In this document: positions 9,401-16,019 of the stretch, one piece after another | How positions within the stretch are numbered: position 1 is the stretch's first letter | Layout: each line of letters opens with the position of its first letter | From: Sergeia podlipaevii | Taxonomy: Eukaryota > Euglenozoa > Kinetoplastea > Trypanosomatida > Trypanosomatidae | DNA length: 34,036 nt | Direction: 5' to 3' | Assembly: GCA_030849805.1 (NCBI GenBank) | Contig: JASANZ010002021.1 | Span: 1-34,036 of the forward strand | The notes under the pieces: generated by a model | What the model was told of the DNA's origin: nothing | Databases searched by the model: none | What the model saw: only the letters and a program-made list of their open reading frames with translations | Translations under genes and position numbers: made by a program

Positions 9401-11227
9401 GTGAATGACCACGCCGGTGCGCGTTCGCTCACACGGCGATTGCGAGCAACCTGAAAACACGAGCTTAAAGCAAAGATCAATTGCGCTGCGGCGAACCTCC
9501 TCGTGGGGGTCAGAGACATACCCAATGATGGCATCGCACAGAAACTGCAATGTTGAGTAGCCGGTGAAGTCGAGGCTGCTCAGCGCGCTAAGATTGGCAA
9601 GAATAAAGCGACGGTTCTCCTCGGCGGTGATGACACCAGTGAAGGCCTGCTTGCGCGCCAGATGCAGCTGGGCCTTGGTAGAGTCAAGCATCTTGGAGAG
9701 GCACGTGGATCGTAGCTCGGGGAACACAGCGCATATCTTCGCCACATCCCGCGCAAAGCCCTCGGTAATTGGACCAGCAAAAAGAGGCCCCATAATGTGT
9801 CGCAAAAAGGGCCGCACAGCGTTTGGCTCCACCTCTGAGAGAGTGGCAAAGCAAGTGACAGCCTCCAGACAGCGGTCGCGGTTAGGGCGCTTATGAAGCG
9901 AATTTTCAACGTGACCCATTATGCGATCTAAGAAAATCGGCACCATCTCCGGCATCACCTGTGTCAGCCGAGCGATGGTAAGAAACACAGCCGGGCGGTC
10001 GTCTGGTCCCTCGGTGGAGGTCAGCACGTGTCGCACTAGCATCACCATCTGCGGCACTGTTGTATCCTTGAAGGCCTCGCGGTTATACTTGGCAAGGAGC
10101 GGTAGTGTGTTGAGAAGCTCTTCACGCGTGCGGGACTGCATGCCGGCTGGCCAGGAAGAAATGCAGTCCTTGACAAAGTGCGCCATAGCCTCCACTAACT
10201 TCGCCACGGATGGCGAAAACTCTACAACTCGGGTGTCTGCGTCGCGTGTGGTGACAGACGAAAGAAGAGCATTAAAAGTTGTCAAGGCACCGTGGAGAGA
10301 AGCATCTGTGCTATCCTTAAGAGCCCCCACCGCGTCACTGATGAACACGTTCTGCCATGATTGACAGAGCGCCACGTCAGTAGAGCGGTACAAAATGCGC
10401 ATTGTGTAGAAGAGCGCGTCCGCCGCGCCAGTGCGCACAACCGGGTTGCTGTCAAAGATGGCGTGTCGCAGAGCTTCAAGAATGCCGCTGACTGAGGTCA
10501 CAATTGCAGATGGCACCCGTCGCACAAGCTGCTGCACAAAGAGGCAGGCGGCTAACTTGGTGGTGTGTCCTTGCGTAGGTGGAGACACGGAAGCGTGTCT
10601 TAGCTCACTGCTACTGCCGCCATTGCTGCCGGACAGGGTGCTGCTACTGGTGATATGATTGATGTTGTTTGAATAAGCGCCGTCGGAGCTCCTGGCCTCG
10701 TTGTAGTCGTTGTTACTAGTGATGGCGGTCTGTCCATTCGTTTCTGTAATGTTCTTCATAAGGAAAGAAACTGAGTACTTGAGGCAGTTGTTGATGATCC
10801 CTTCCACGACGCTACTGCCGTTATTGAGTAAAAGACCCCACACATCGACTGCCTCCAGACTGGCAGGATAGTCGCCTGTGTACATCACAAACTGCGTCAG
10901 AAGATCAGAGAAAAACTTTGTCATCTCATTCAAGTCCTCGTACTCTACTGCGAGAAGAGATCGCAGCACACGCACACCGGCGAGTTGTGTCTTCTCACCC
11001 GCAAAGAGGTCGCGCAGCTGCTGATTGAGCCAGTTGGGGAACACCTTCGCCGTTGCCGTGGACGACTTGATAGCGTTTTTATGAAACAGGGCATCTTTCT
11101 CCTCCTCGATGATATAGTCCAGCTTGAGAATAACAGATGGAAGAGTTTCGAGCGTGCAAGTGTGCAGCTCCGCAAAGATGGGTCGCAGCTGCCCAATCAG
11201 CGGGTGGGAGCTGTTGTTGTCCATCAT
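3410..11227 (-). CDS. TOR1: TOR kinase (PI3K-related serine/threonine kinase), probable TOR1
   Basis: A 2605-residue protein with the full TOR layout and close to the length of human mTOR. Helical HEAT-type repeats fill about residues 1-1350, FAT lies at about 1395-1960, FRB at about 2015-2112, the PI3K-type kinase at about 2180-2440, and FATC is at the extreme C terminus, ending in GWCPFW. Kinase signatures are intact: FLLKGHEDLR, the catalytic loop GLGDRHPSN near 2334 and IDFGD near 2354. A Gln/Ser-rich linker of about 150 residues separates kinase and FATC. Such kinases act in TORC complexes controlling growth, translation and nutrient responses. The assignment as TOR1 rather than TOR2 rests on adjacency to the hexose transporter, recalled as conserved in T. 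brucei and Leishmania. The first ATG is at 11227 (MMDNN); the frame continues eight codons upstream only to a GTG. Several rapamycin-contact residues of FRB are replaced. Confidence 0.95.
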   Translation of the reverse strand: MMDNNSSHPLIGQLRPIFAELHTCTLETLPSVILKLDYIIEEEKDALFHKNAIKSSTATAKVFPNWLNQQLRDLFAGEKTQLAGVRVLRSLLAVEYEDLNEMTKFFSDLLTQFVMYTGDYPASLEAVDVWGLLLNNGSSVVEGIINNCLKYSVSFLMKNITETNGQTAITSNNDYNEARSSDGAYSNNINHITSSSTLSGSNGGSSSELRHASVSPPTQGHTTKLAACLFVQQLVRRVPSAIVTSVSGILEALRHAIFDSNPVVRTGAADALFYTMRILYRSTDVALCQSWQNVFISDAVGALKDSTDASLHGALTTFNALLSSVTTRDADTRVVEFSPSVAKLVEAMAHFVKDCISSWPAGMQSRTREELLNTLPLLAKYNREAFKDTTVPQMVMLVRHVLTSTEGPDDRPAVFLTIARLTQVMPEMVPIFLDRIMGHVENSLHKRPNRDRCLEAVTCFATLSEVEPNAVRPFLRHIMGPLFAGPITEGFARDVAKICAVFPELRSTCLSKMLDSTKAQLHLARKQAFTGVITAEENRRFILANLSALSSLDFTGYSTLQFLCDAIIGYVSDPHEEVRRSAIDLCFKLVFSGCSQSPCERTRTGVVIHHGHEHLRLINAVVRKLVNAAVADSEGDIRLHTLERFTPEYDHTLALQDIASSLFPALHDKHQNRTAAVRLLGRISTRNPACVYPILRRVMVQCVTDIQLFDIPKKQEHATTVLSVLVESAPDMVRPYVSSLLNDCVARLMDDTLPVPVQTALLSCVGKLARYAEGDDVAVVAGVRSCVIGHILDSSNIQKKQEAITALGDIIRTTKDVDVYDEHPELLRVLLAALHGGFKETWPVRLDVLKLMGIIGAVDPVKVKEIARKLRDKGVGTGPLARSLPSSSTRSEEAVAQNVVRNVLDVLRLPSLTDDQCICAVNVIANVLSLKQAAAHLVSFYGDILAIILHHVITQEKIREKLLSVLARLVYLLGQHVRPYLGELLAPVVSLIQSSERGVLVEVLCLLSELRRSLREEFRPCLASVLPPIMSAVNADPARAGEPVFAFLVEMGALLDDYLHNILPCVCDMANNVTCPMDCRTAAVDALRNFAKRLPRLAFHAARCIHCLCRVLKEFESTGGDPVLLRQRMRQLHPQDASRLNTANNNSNNAGSGVGAAGALADAGPCGIEILIAVTLDAIRDVARNVGSDFDKFTPMVYPVLDCYGAMGQDVKTFVAAAVRAGGRVLASDISQSDDAAEARYRGSAVASPVSQNRGGPNGDHFTPLRNILSARDCKTEEDWSLWLKQISVMLLRSSPALSHGFAYPLAQLHEPFARHMLHSAFAVCYGEMDAHTREAVTTLLGEVLRSEQVPSEVLQELLNLSEYMERLEMRFRPKESHRSAYAGLLFDLKTLMESSERCNLYAKALHYVEIQFYETTRGYERGVMRGRPRPLPHAEWENLVQLCEKSIYLCNLLGQRESAEGMLKYIQDNFSMLTGKPPSEMPRMMDAQLFEKLQWWTQSYKAYRQGLQTEPNKLANMVGLMRSLDNLGDYGRLLESWRLFAPRVSRKETAELAPYSAHAVWLLRRWDDMGKIIDSMPADGYVGTTAVFYHAVQAIYKRQFHEAEGIIHQCRKRLDSTLSALVAESYDRAYGLFVGIQQLSELEEFAFVANNPHGLNHWQELWERRLAAMAYEGWSGTLANHTLVIPPSQELDMWLRFVSLSRVNGRERTSSEVLYELLGCQTIKSALEKPTLPCPAIALASFQHMYDTQEREAAIELLDTYLTKVSAQHCFPVTASQINGNAIFKKEDLAMCHSKLAFWLLTQKQSSRDDSYHNHSAAQYARSIRNHLEQATDLDSRNGAIWHTWARFNHGLLVARPGSEVPDAEHIVCAMEGYVRSVCLSQELEDVLGFLSLWFTYGSLPQVQGSATLQSEILQISPTMWLKVLPQIIARMHSRDEGIAESVYHLLVVIAKAHPQALLYNLNVTNSVVQSGGTINVTEQLERRRAAQRILARVVDLHHNGRALVSEATLVCRELVRCAVLWTELWYDELERACHQWYMDRSAQNVLAALQPLLQQLNNAETMAENHFVAEFHDVLYGACECVERAVTTGNSVYMEDAWTRFKNAANRIAEQIESMTSLSLQLISPSLVQNGRNLSIVVPGQYTECGAYPRIASFQSTLKVINSKQHPRRLYVNGTDGVVYKFLLKGHEDLRLDERVMQLLAFVNTLLEKHSAIQRRDCLIQVYSVTPLSDNAGLVGWVDHCDTLHQLIKEYRVHSRYLSIEINHMASFGVELDRLTVMQHVEPFEYALEQTEGTDLANSLWMRAPSAESWLDRRTTYVCSLATMSMVGHILGLGDRHPSNLMIHAFSGRVVHIDFGDCFEVAQNRSAFPEKVPFRLTRMLVKAMEMGGIEGLFRHGCITVMRVLREEGSSILALLEAFVHDPLVSWWREDPSDTVNAATASPSSLQQSQQSQSQQSSATRHMSDSASAWTMGVVGDSQARHGTELTVGSLRPRKESMARSTASFRAVTSASATQQRQRQPPEQGDAAPLTSLRHTSKEAQKVVNRIKEKLEGREYTRGRARSSPNLMINEEGLKVEAQVARLIEEATSNENLCVHFQGWCPFW

Positions 11228-11253
11228 TTTGTTTTCTCTCGCTATGTCCACGG

Positions 11254-11271
11254 ATATATATATATATATAA
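11254..11271. repeat. (AT)n dinucleotide repeat in the TOR 5' UTR
   Basis: About nine AT units lying between the predicted trans-splice acceptor and the TOR start codon, so probably within the 5' UTR. Confidence 0.85.
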
Positions 11272-11355
11272 TTTGTTGTATTTAGTGTTGTCAGTTTCCT
11301 CCCTTCCTTCTCACTTCTGTGTCTCTCCCGTTCCCAAGACACAATGATCAAATCC

Positions 11356-11372
11356 CTAGAAAAAAAAAAGAA
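11356..11372 (-). promoter_or_regulatory. Candidate trans-splice acceptor for TOR
   Basis: On the minus strand an almost pure T tract ends in CTAG, with AG at 11356-11357, about 130 bases upstream of the TOR ATG. This is a strong match to the trypanosomatid acceptor pattern. Confidence 0.6.
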
Positions 11373-12013
11373 TGTGCTGCCTTTCTTCCCCCTCCCCTCT
11401 CTTGTCCCTTCGTTTATTTGTGTGCGCTGACGTGTCCTTACGAAAGAAGAACAGAAGAAAAAAAAAGCTCCTTCAAAAATGGCTACTAGCAATCAAATGT
11501 GCCCTTTATGTTAAAAGCAATAGCCTTTCCCTTTGAGGAGTGAACTGCCACGCTTAAGGAGGGAGAGAAAATGCTAGCACAGCGCGAGTCCTCCTGCTAG
11601 TTGAGTTATGTATTTAAAATTTCCACTCTTTGCTGGAACTGACCAAAAAGAAAAAAAAGGAAAAGGAGTTAATAACATGTGAAGGTAGTCAAGTGTAGAA
11701 TCATTGATGAAAAGCAATAATTGGGGAAGTCAGAGGATAAAGAGTTTTATAGAGCTGGTTCATCCAATTTTAGAAGAAGTTTACATTGAACACTTTCTTT
11801 TTTTGATGCATGCTAGCATTCTATGTGAAATACAGTACTTCTCACACGTGCCTATGAGAGAGAGAAGAAGAAGTAAAATTAAAGGAATCTTGGCAGAGTG
11901 AATGCCTAGAACTGCATAAACGTGGCAGTAGTAGGTAAAAGCATCCGCCGTGTCTTTGTGAATATGTGGGTTGAGTAACAGGCTTCTAAGGTTTCAGTGT
12001 GTAATGCGTTTTG

Positions 12014-12035
12014 AATAATAATAATAATAATAATA
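12014..12035. repeat. (AAT)n microsatellite
   Basis: About seven AAT units on the plus strand in the long spacer between TOR and the PEX11-like gene. Confidence 0.9.
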
Positions 12036-12620
12036 GAAATAAAGAATAACAAACAGAGAATTTATGGATGCTATTGAAAATGGAGGAAACCACAATGCAT
12101 TGATATTGCACACATAAAGTGATGAACCGCGCATGCGTCAAGAGTGAAGGAAGCAGCGCGGGCTGCTATACGATACAAAAAAAAAAATGTTAGTTCAGTA
12201 GAAGGAACAGCAAGAAGCAATACAATTTGTTAAGATGGCTTTAGACACGAGGTGCGTTCTGAAGAACGCTTATGTCAATAAAAAAAAAAAGGATGGCATC
12301 TTGATATGCATAAACTTACCACACAAAAGTGCGCTTCATCTTTCCTTTTTCTCTCTCTCTTTTCATTTTGTTTCTCAAACTTTTGGTGATCATAACAACA
12401 TGTACTATACGAATTACACCAGACGTAGCATCCTCGGGGCACTGCTCTAGCGGTAGTAGTCAATTGTCAGACAGAAAGGAGGGGGGAGAAAGAAAAAAAA
12501 ATCATTAGGAGTTCCAGTGCTGTCGTCAAGGAGATGCTTCCATCAGCTTGTCTTTGTAAATATTCCGTAAGTCTTCGCGCGACAGTGCCAGATAAGCTAG
12601 CTACGCTATCTTGTATACAA

Positions 12621-12643
12621 GCAACCGCGCGTGAAGCGGTTGC
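12621..12643 (-). promoter_or_regulatory. Stem-loop in the 3' region of the PEX11-like gene
   Basis: A perfect inverted repeat with 8-bp arms (GCAACCGC / GCGGTTGC) around a 7-base loop, about 130 bases downstream of the PEX11-like stop codon. Its arms are GC-rich in an otherwise AT-rich spacer. In trypanosomatids 3' UTR stem-loops can control mRNA stability, but no function is shown here. Confidence 0.4.
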
Positions 12644-12776
12644 GTTTAAGCACGCTTTTCCACGCTTTTTCTGTTCTTTCTTTTTTAATTTTGTGTTAGT
12701 TTATGTGTGGAAGTTTGTGCTGTTTGCTTGTATTTTTTGTCGTTGTCGTTGTCGTCGCCGTTTTGCCTTGCTTGCC

Positions 12777-13634
12777 TTATTGCGTCCCGTCATTTCCGCT
12801 AAACCCATCGCCATATTCAATACCAGACACGCAGCGCACCATCCTTTGCGGTATCTTGTCCTTCTCCGGTTGCTCCTTTCGGGCGATGCAGCCCTGAGCT
12901 GGGATTGACTCTGTGATGTAGCGAACGTCCCTCCACACCAGCCACACGCCGATGATGCCGGAGAGAGATCCCGCAGCGTACTCGATGGTCTTGATGGGCT
13001 TGTACGATGGAATCCACTTGTAGTACACGTACATGTCACAAAGTGTGCGCACGATCAGCGCATTAGAAATGGTCAGCTGTTCCTGTGCGTGCAAACGGCT
13101 CGCCTCCGCAACGGGATCAGTGCCCTCAATCTCGCTAATGTGACGCTTTAACATCGGCCGCTGCGCCAGCTCCATGAGGAGACAGCAGGTGAGAGAAAGT
13201 GACTTGAAGAAGCGATAGTAGAATGAGAGACGCTTGCGGCTCCATCGATGAACAACAACCTTCTGAAGATAGTTGAGATCTCCACTGAGTTGCTCAGGGA
13301 CACGCAGAAATATAGAAAGGCACAAAAACAGCCAGTACCAGAACTCATACTTATTCCTCATGTGCACGCTCTTGATGCCCTGAAAAAATGTCATGCTAGG
13401 GCGACCGAAGTTGCACAACATGCGGCACTCAATGATACTATCTACTACCTTCGCGTACTTCTTCTTATCCGCAGGGTCCACGCTGTACAGCATGAACAGA
13501 CGGAAGATGCCCAGGAATGACTTGAGCATCATATCCATGCCAACTCCCTTCCTTATGTACGATGCAAGGGCATCCACAAGCGGCTTGTGCCGCTTGGCCG
13601 GCGGCGCAACTTCCCTTTTCACGTTGGAATGCAT
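12777..13634 (-). CDS. PEX11-family peroxisomal/glycosomal membrane protein (probable)
   Basis: A 285-residue protein that I assign to the PEX11 family by pattern. An N-terminal amphipathic region (ASYIRKGVGMDMMLKSFLGIFRLFML) matches the 'DGRDK..K..QY..R' segment. A CNFGRPSMTFFQGI stretch corresponds to the family R..RLG+ motif. Two hydrophobic segments then lie in the middle (FWYWLFLCLSIFL, LSLTCCLLMEL), and a C-terminal segment with glycines (AAGSLSGIIGVWLVW) resembles the terminal PEX11 membrane helix. PEX11/GIM5 proteins shape and divide glycosomes, the organelles that house glycolysis in these protists. A C-terminal tail of about 50 residues after the last helix is unusual for PEX11. The start is the ATG at 13634; the frame reaches further only to a TTG. 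The neighbours are TOR downstream and the lectin upstream. It could instead be a separate PEX11-related protein such as GIM5. Confidence 0.65.
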   Translation of the reverse strand: MHSNVKREVAPPAKRHKPLVDALASYIRKGVGMDMMLKSFLGIFRLFMLYSVDPADKKKYAKVVDSIIECRMLCNFGRPSMTFFQGIKSVHMRNKYEFWYWLFLCLSIFLRVPEQLSGDLNYLQKVVVHRWSRKRLSFYYRFFKSLSLTCCLLMELAQRPMLKRHISEIEGTDPVAEASRLHAQEQLTISNALIVRTLCDMYVYYKWIPSYKPIKTIEYAAGSLSGIIGVWLVWRDVRYITESIPAQGCIARKEQPEKDKIPQRMVRCVSGIEYGDGFSGNDGTQ

Positions 13635-14278
13635 GACGTTCTTTTCGTTGTTGTTGTTGTTATGCCAAATGAAGCTGATAATTTTTTGCTGGCGCACGCA
13701 CAATCACAATAGTGCCGTAACCAAAAAGTTTGTAATATATATAAGGCGCGGTGAGAGAAGACTAGGAAAGATATGTGTTACCACTGCAAACGATGCTCTC
13801 TCTCTTTTGGCAGTGATGATGTGATTTGATATGAAAGAGAGAGGAGATGAAACGCGGATCTACTCCAATGCTAAAAAGGAAAAAATTGAATGTGTTGCGA
13901 AAGCTACATATAGAAAATAAAAAAAAGAATTACAAATAAGAGCGTATAACAGAAAAAAGCAGCAGCTGTGATAGGCCGCAGCCCTTTAATGAAGTTTTTG
14001 CACCGCTATCAATGATGTTATTTCTTTTAAAAAGAAAGTGGGGATGCGTGTGCGTTTCTCTCTCGATATATATCCTTGAAAAGGCCTGTGTGCGCTTTTC
14101 TTTTTTTCTTGATGTTGAGCAAACCATATGGGTGGAGCGGTACGCATTGTATGAGAATAATAATGAAGTAGCCTATCTACCTCCCCCTCCTTCGATGCTT
14201 TTCAGCAAGTCAGCACTAGCAGTACTCTACCTGCAGCAGGAGACACATCACATCATATATCCCGTGTACAGCGTCTCC
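13635..14278. other. Intergenic region between lectin and PEX11-like genes
   Basis: No gene is supported. On the mRNA-sense strand a CT-rich tract (complement of about 13830-13850) is followed by a first AG at 13804-13805, a possible trans-splice acceptor for the PEX11-like gene with a 5' UTR of about 170 bases. The remainder should be the 3' UTR of the lectin gene. Confidence 0.5.
13647..13661. repeat. (GTT)5 repeat just upstream of the PEX11-like ATG
   Basis: On the mRNA-sense strand this is (AAC)5, located 13-27 bases before the start codon, so inside the predicted 5' UTR. If translated from a non-ATG codon it would encode an asparagine run, which I consider unlikely. Confidence 0.8.
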
Positions 14279-15109
14279 TCAGTCTAGGAAGCGTCCTTGA
14301 ATGCCTGCCGCAGCCTCTTCTCTTTTGTGTTCCTCTACTTCAGAAAGTGGCGTCATGATGACACTATGCACATCATGCCGCAGCCGCGTCTCTGCAACGT
14401 TAGCAGCGGTCACACCAAAATGGCTTGAGCTGGCAACTGCCACAATATTGGTCCTTACGCACAGCTTTGAATCTGCAAAGTCCGCCTGATCTGGCTCTTC
14501 ACCAGGATGAGTAGTGTAGTAAACGTTGACTCCGCTCCATTGAGCGTACACAAGTGATATAGTCATATGCAGTTCACCGTGACGTGGTACCTTGCAGAAG
14601 CCAAGACGATGGTCACGCAGGATGCTAGCGTCCAGGTTCATGCTCTCCATCCCTTCCACGAGCGACAGCTCGTTGGCGTCATCGAGCACCACTCCAACAC
14701 CCTTGAATTTCTTTTGAAATCCAAAAAACGATGCATCAGACTTAAAGTTCACTTTTTCTGCGTTCACGTACCAGATACCAATCCCACTCCCCTGTGCCCT
14801 CTGGAACCATCTGTTATCCATGTTGGTCACCTGCACCGTCACGTTGAGCTGAAACTCCTGCATGCGGTTGTCATGGCGATTCCATAGATAACCCTTGGTC
14901 CCAGAAAGTCCGTCTGTCAGCCTGACGTAATTATCGGTCACCACAGTGTCCCTGCCAAATGCCCAGTACTCCATCCCGTTAGACCAGTAATTTTGCAAGA
15001 TAGGAGGAAACAGGGAGTGCACCTGGATGAAGTCATTGCACTGCACACCAATAGCCAGGCATAACAGCACAGCCGCAAGCAGTGCAGTTACATGCCGAAT
15101 CTCGTGCAT
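14279..15109 (-). CDS. Soluble L-type (legume-like) lectin with signal peptide
   Basis: A 276-residue secretory-pathway protein of the ERGIC-53/VIP36 legume-like lectin family, which bind high-mannose glycans and help glycoproteins move between ER and Golgi. A signal peptide spans about residues 1-24 (hydrophobic ALLAAVLLCLAIGVQC). The carbohydrate-recognition fold follows: SGIGIWYV corresponds to the family GDGMALWY, and FFGFQKKFKGVGVVLDD to the GxxDNFKGLGVFLDT region with its sugar-site aspartate. Two cysteines (in LGFCKVP and SKLCVRT) sit where the family has a disulfide, and SSHFGVTAAN matches the GYYFGASA strand. The protein ends soon after the lectin domain in EEHKREEAAAG: no transmembrane helix and no cytoplasmic sorting tail are present, unlike ERGIC-53 or VIP36. 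The start is the ATG immediately before the signal peptide. Exact sugar specificity cannot be read. Confidence 0.85.
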   Translation of the reverse strand: MHEIRHVTALLAAVLLCLAIGVQCNDFIQVHSLFPPILQNYWSNGMEYWAFGRDTVVTDNYVRLTDGLSGTKGYLWNRHDNRMQEFQLNVTVQVTNMDNRWFQRAQGSGIGIWYVNAEKVNFKSDASFFGFQKKFKGVGVVLDDANELSLVEGMESMNLDASILRDHRLGFCKVPRHGELHMTISLVYAQWSGVNVYYTTHPGEEPDQADFADSKLCVRTNIVAVASSSHFGVTAANVAETRLRHDVHSVIMTPLSEVEEHKREEAAAGIQGRFLD

Positions 15110-15320
15110 TGATGAGAAATATATATATTCCCTTTGGTTGTTAAGGGGGTACGTCCCTTTTTCTTATCTCACGGCTCCACTCTACCGCACTAAAAGTAAA
15201 AATATTAAGTCTTCAAAAATAGACGCGCTACTTCGTACTATGCAAGCACTGTAAGCAACAGTAGCCTTTTTTTAATGCTACGGGTAATGTGTTTTTGTTT
15301 GCCTGATACACCTCCCTTTT

Positions 15321-15354
15321 CTTTAAAGTTCGACACCAAAAAAGGAAAGATAAT
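15321..15354 (-). promoter_or_regulatory. Candidate trans-splice acceptor for the lectin gene
   Basis: On the minus strand a T/C-rich stretch (complement of about 15335-15354) is followed by the first AG at 15321-15322, about 210 bases before the lectin ATG. A second candidate lies at 15700-15701. Confidence 0.35.
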
Positions 15355-15715
15355 ATAAAAGAGAAATATACTAACAATGAAGACTGGTAAGGATGATAAA
15401 TATATGCAGCTCCTCGGAAAGCATCTCTTTTCTATTTAACCTTGAAACAGAATGTTTAACTCACCACTTTTTTTCTGCTTCGATACTAAAGACATTTTAC
15501 AAGAAAAAAAAAAAGATGTGCTCAGCAATTTTGTACCAATAGAGTGTGGCATAAAGTAACAAAAAAGGAAAAAGAAAATGAATGCAATCGCTCCCTATGT
15601 CGTACATGCACAGCTTTACATACGCCATCAAAAACACTCTTTGCTGTGAACTCATGCATACGTCAAAGAAAAAAAAATGCGGTGAGTACACGTGTGTGTC
15701 TACAACCGAGGAGGA

Positions 15716-15740
15716 GGGGGGGGGGGGGCAAAAAAAAAAA
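15716..15740. repeat. G13 run followed by a poly(A) run
   Basis: Thirteen G on the plus strand, then C, then about a dozen A. On the mRNA-sense strand this reads T tract, G, C tract, then CTCCTCCTC, a very long pyrimidine block ahead of an AG at 15700-15701. It may serve as a polypyrimidine signal as well as being a length-variable repeat. Confidence 0.8.
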
Positions 15741-15986
15741 ATGTGAATCTCTGTGTGGCGTGGTGCTGTTCTTCTCATCGCTCGTCATAAACACCGTCAA
15801 CTTGAGTTATAATATAGTGAAAGAAAAAGAGGCGAAAGTCAAAAGGCAAAATGGAGAAACGAAATGGCATACATGCAGCGCAATAGGATGCCAGCGCTAT
15901 GAAGTATATACATGCAAATGATGTTCAGCCACTTTGCCTCTCTCTTCTCTCTCTCCTAACTTCTCGACATGCCCGCGCTAGCAGTA

Positions 15987-16011
15987 ATATATATATATAT
16001 ATGTGTGTGTG
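15987..16011. repeat. (AT)n/(GT)n dinucleotide repeat
   Basis: About eight AT units pass into about four GT units, ending 9 bases before the HECT stop codon on the plus-strand axis, so at the start of the HECT 3' UTR. Confidence 0.85.
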
Positions 16012-16019
16012 AATGAAAC

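Larger units (their letters stand above)
11373..12776. other. Long intergenic region / 3' UTR of the PEX11-like gene
   Basis: About 1.4 kb without a supported gene. It contains an (AAT)n run at 12014-12035, several A or T homopolymers, and a perfect 8-bp hairpin at 12621-12643 close to the PEX11-like stop codon. Plus-strand frames of 65, 71 and 124 codons run against the transcription direction. The longest overlaps the end of the PEX11-like gene and I do not accept it. Most of this stretch is probably the 3' UTR of the PEX11-like mRNA. Confidence 0.6.
15110..16019. other. Intergenic region between HECT ligase and lectin
   Basis: About 0.9 kb with no supported gene. It contains the 3' end region of the HECT mRNA, a 13-base G run at 15716-15728 followed by a 12-base A run, and an AT/GT repeat at 15987-16011. 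On the mRNA-sense strand there are two possible trans-splice acceptors for the lectin: AG at 15321-15322 after a CT-rich tract, and AG at 15700-15701 after the long T then C run. A 125-codon frame on the plus strand crosses these runs and looks like chance. Confidence 0.55.

Noticed and set aside
11228..11251. Eight extra N-terminal codons for TOR
   Set aside because: The frame extends only to a GTG at 11251. Nuclear trypanosomatid genes start at ATG, and the first ATG is at 11227.
12534..12908. 124-codon plus-strand frame
   Set aside because: It overlaps the 3' end of the PEX11-like gene in antisense, and its hydrophobic character comes from T-rich sequence.
13635..13703. Twenty-three extra codons including an Asn run for the PEX11-like protein
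   Set aside because: The upstream start would be TTG. The Asn run is the (AAC)n repeat of the 5' UTR. The first ATG is at 13634.
15544..15921. 125-codon plus-strand frame
   Set aside because: It runs through the poly(G) and poly(A) repeats, producing Gly and Lys runs, and has the wrong direction for this array.
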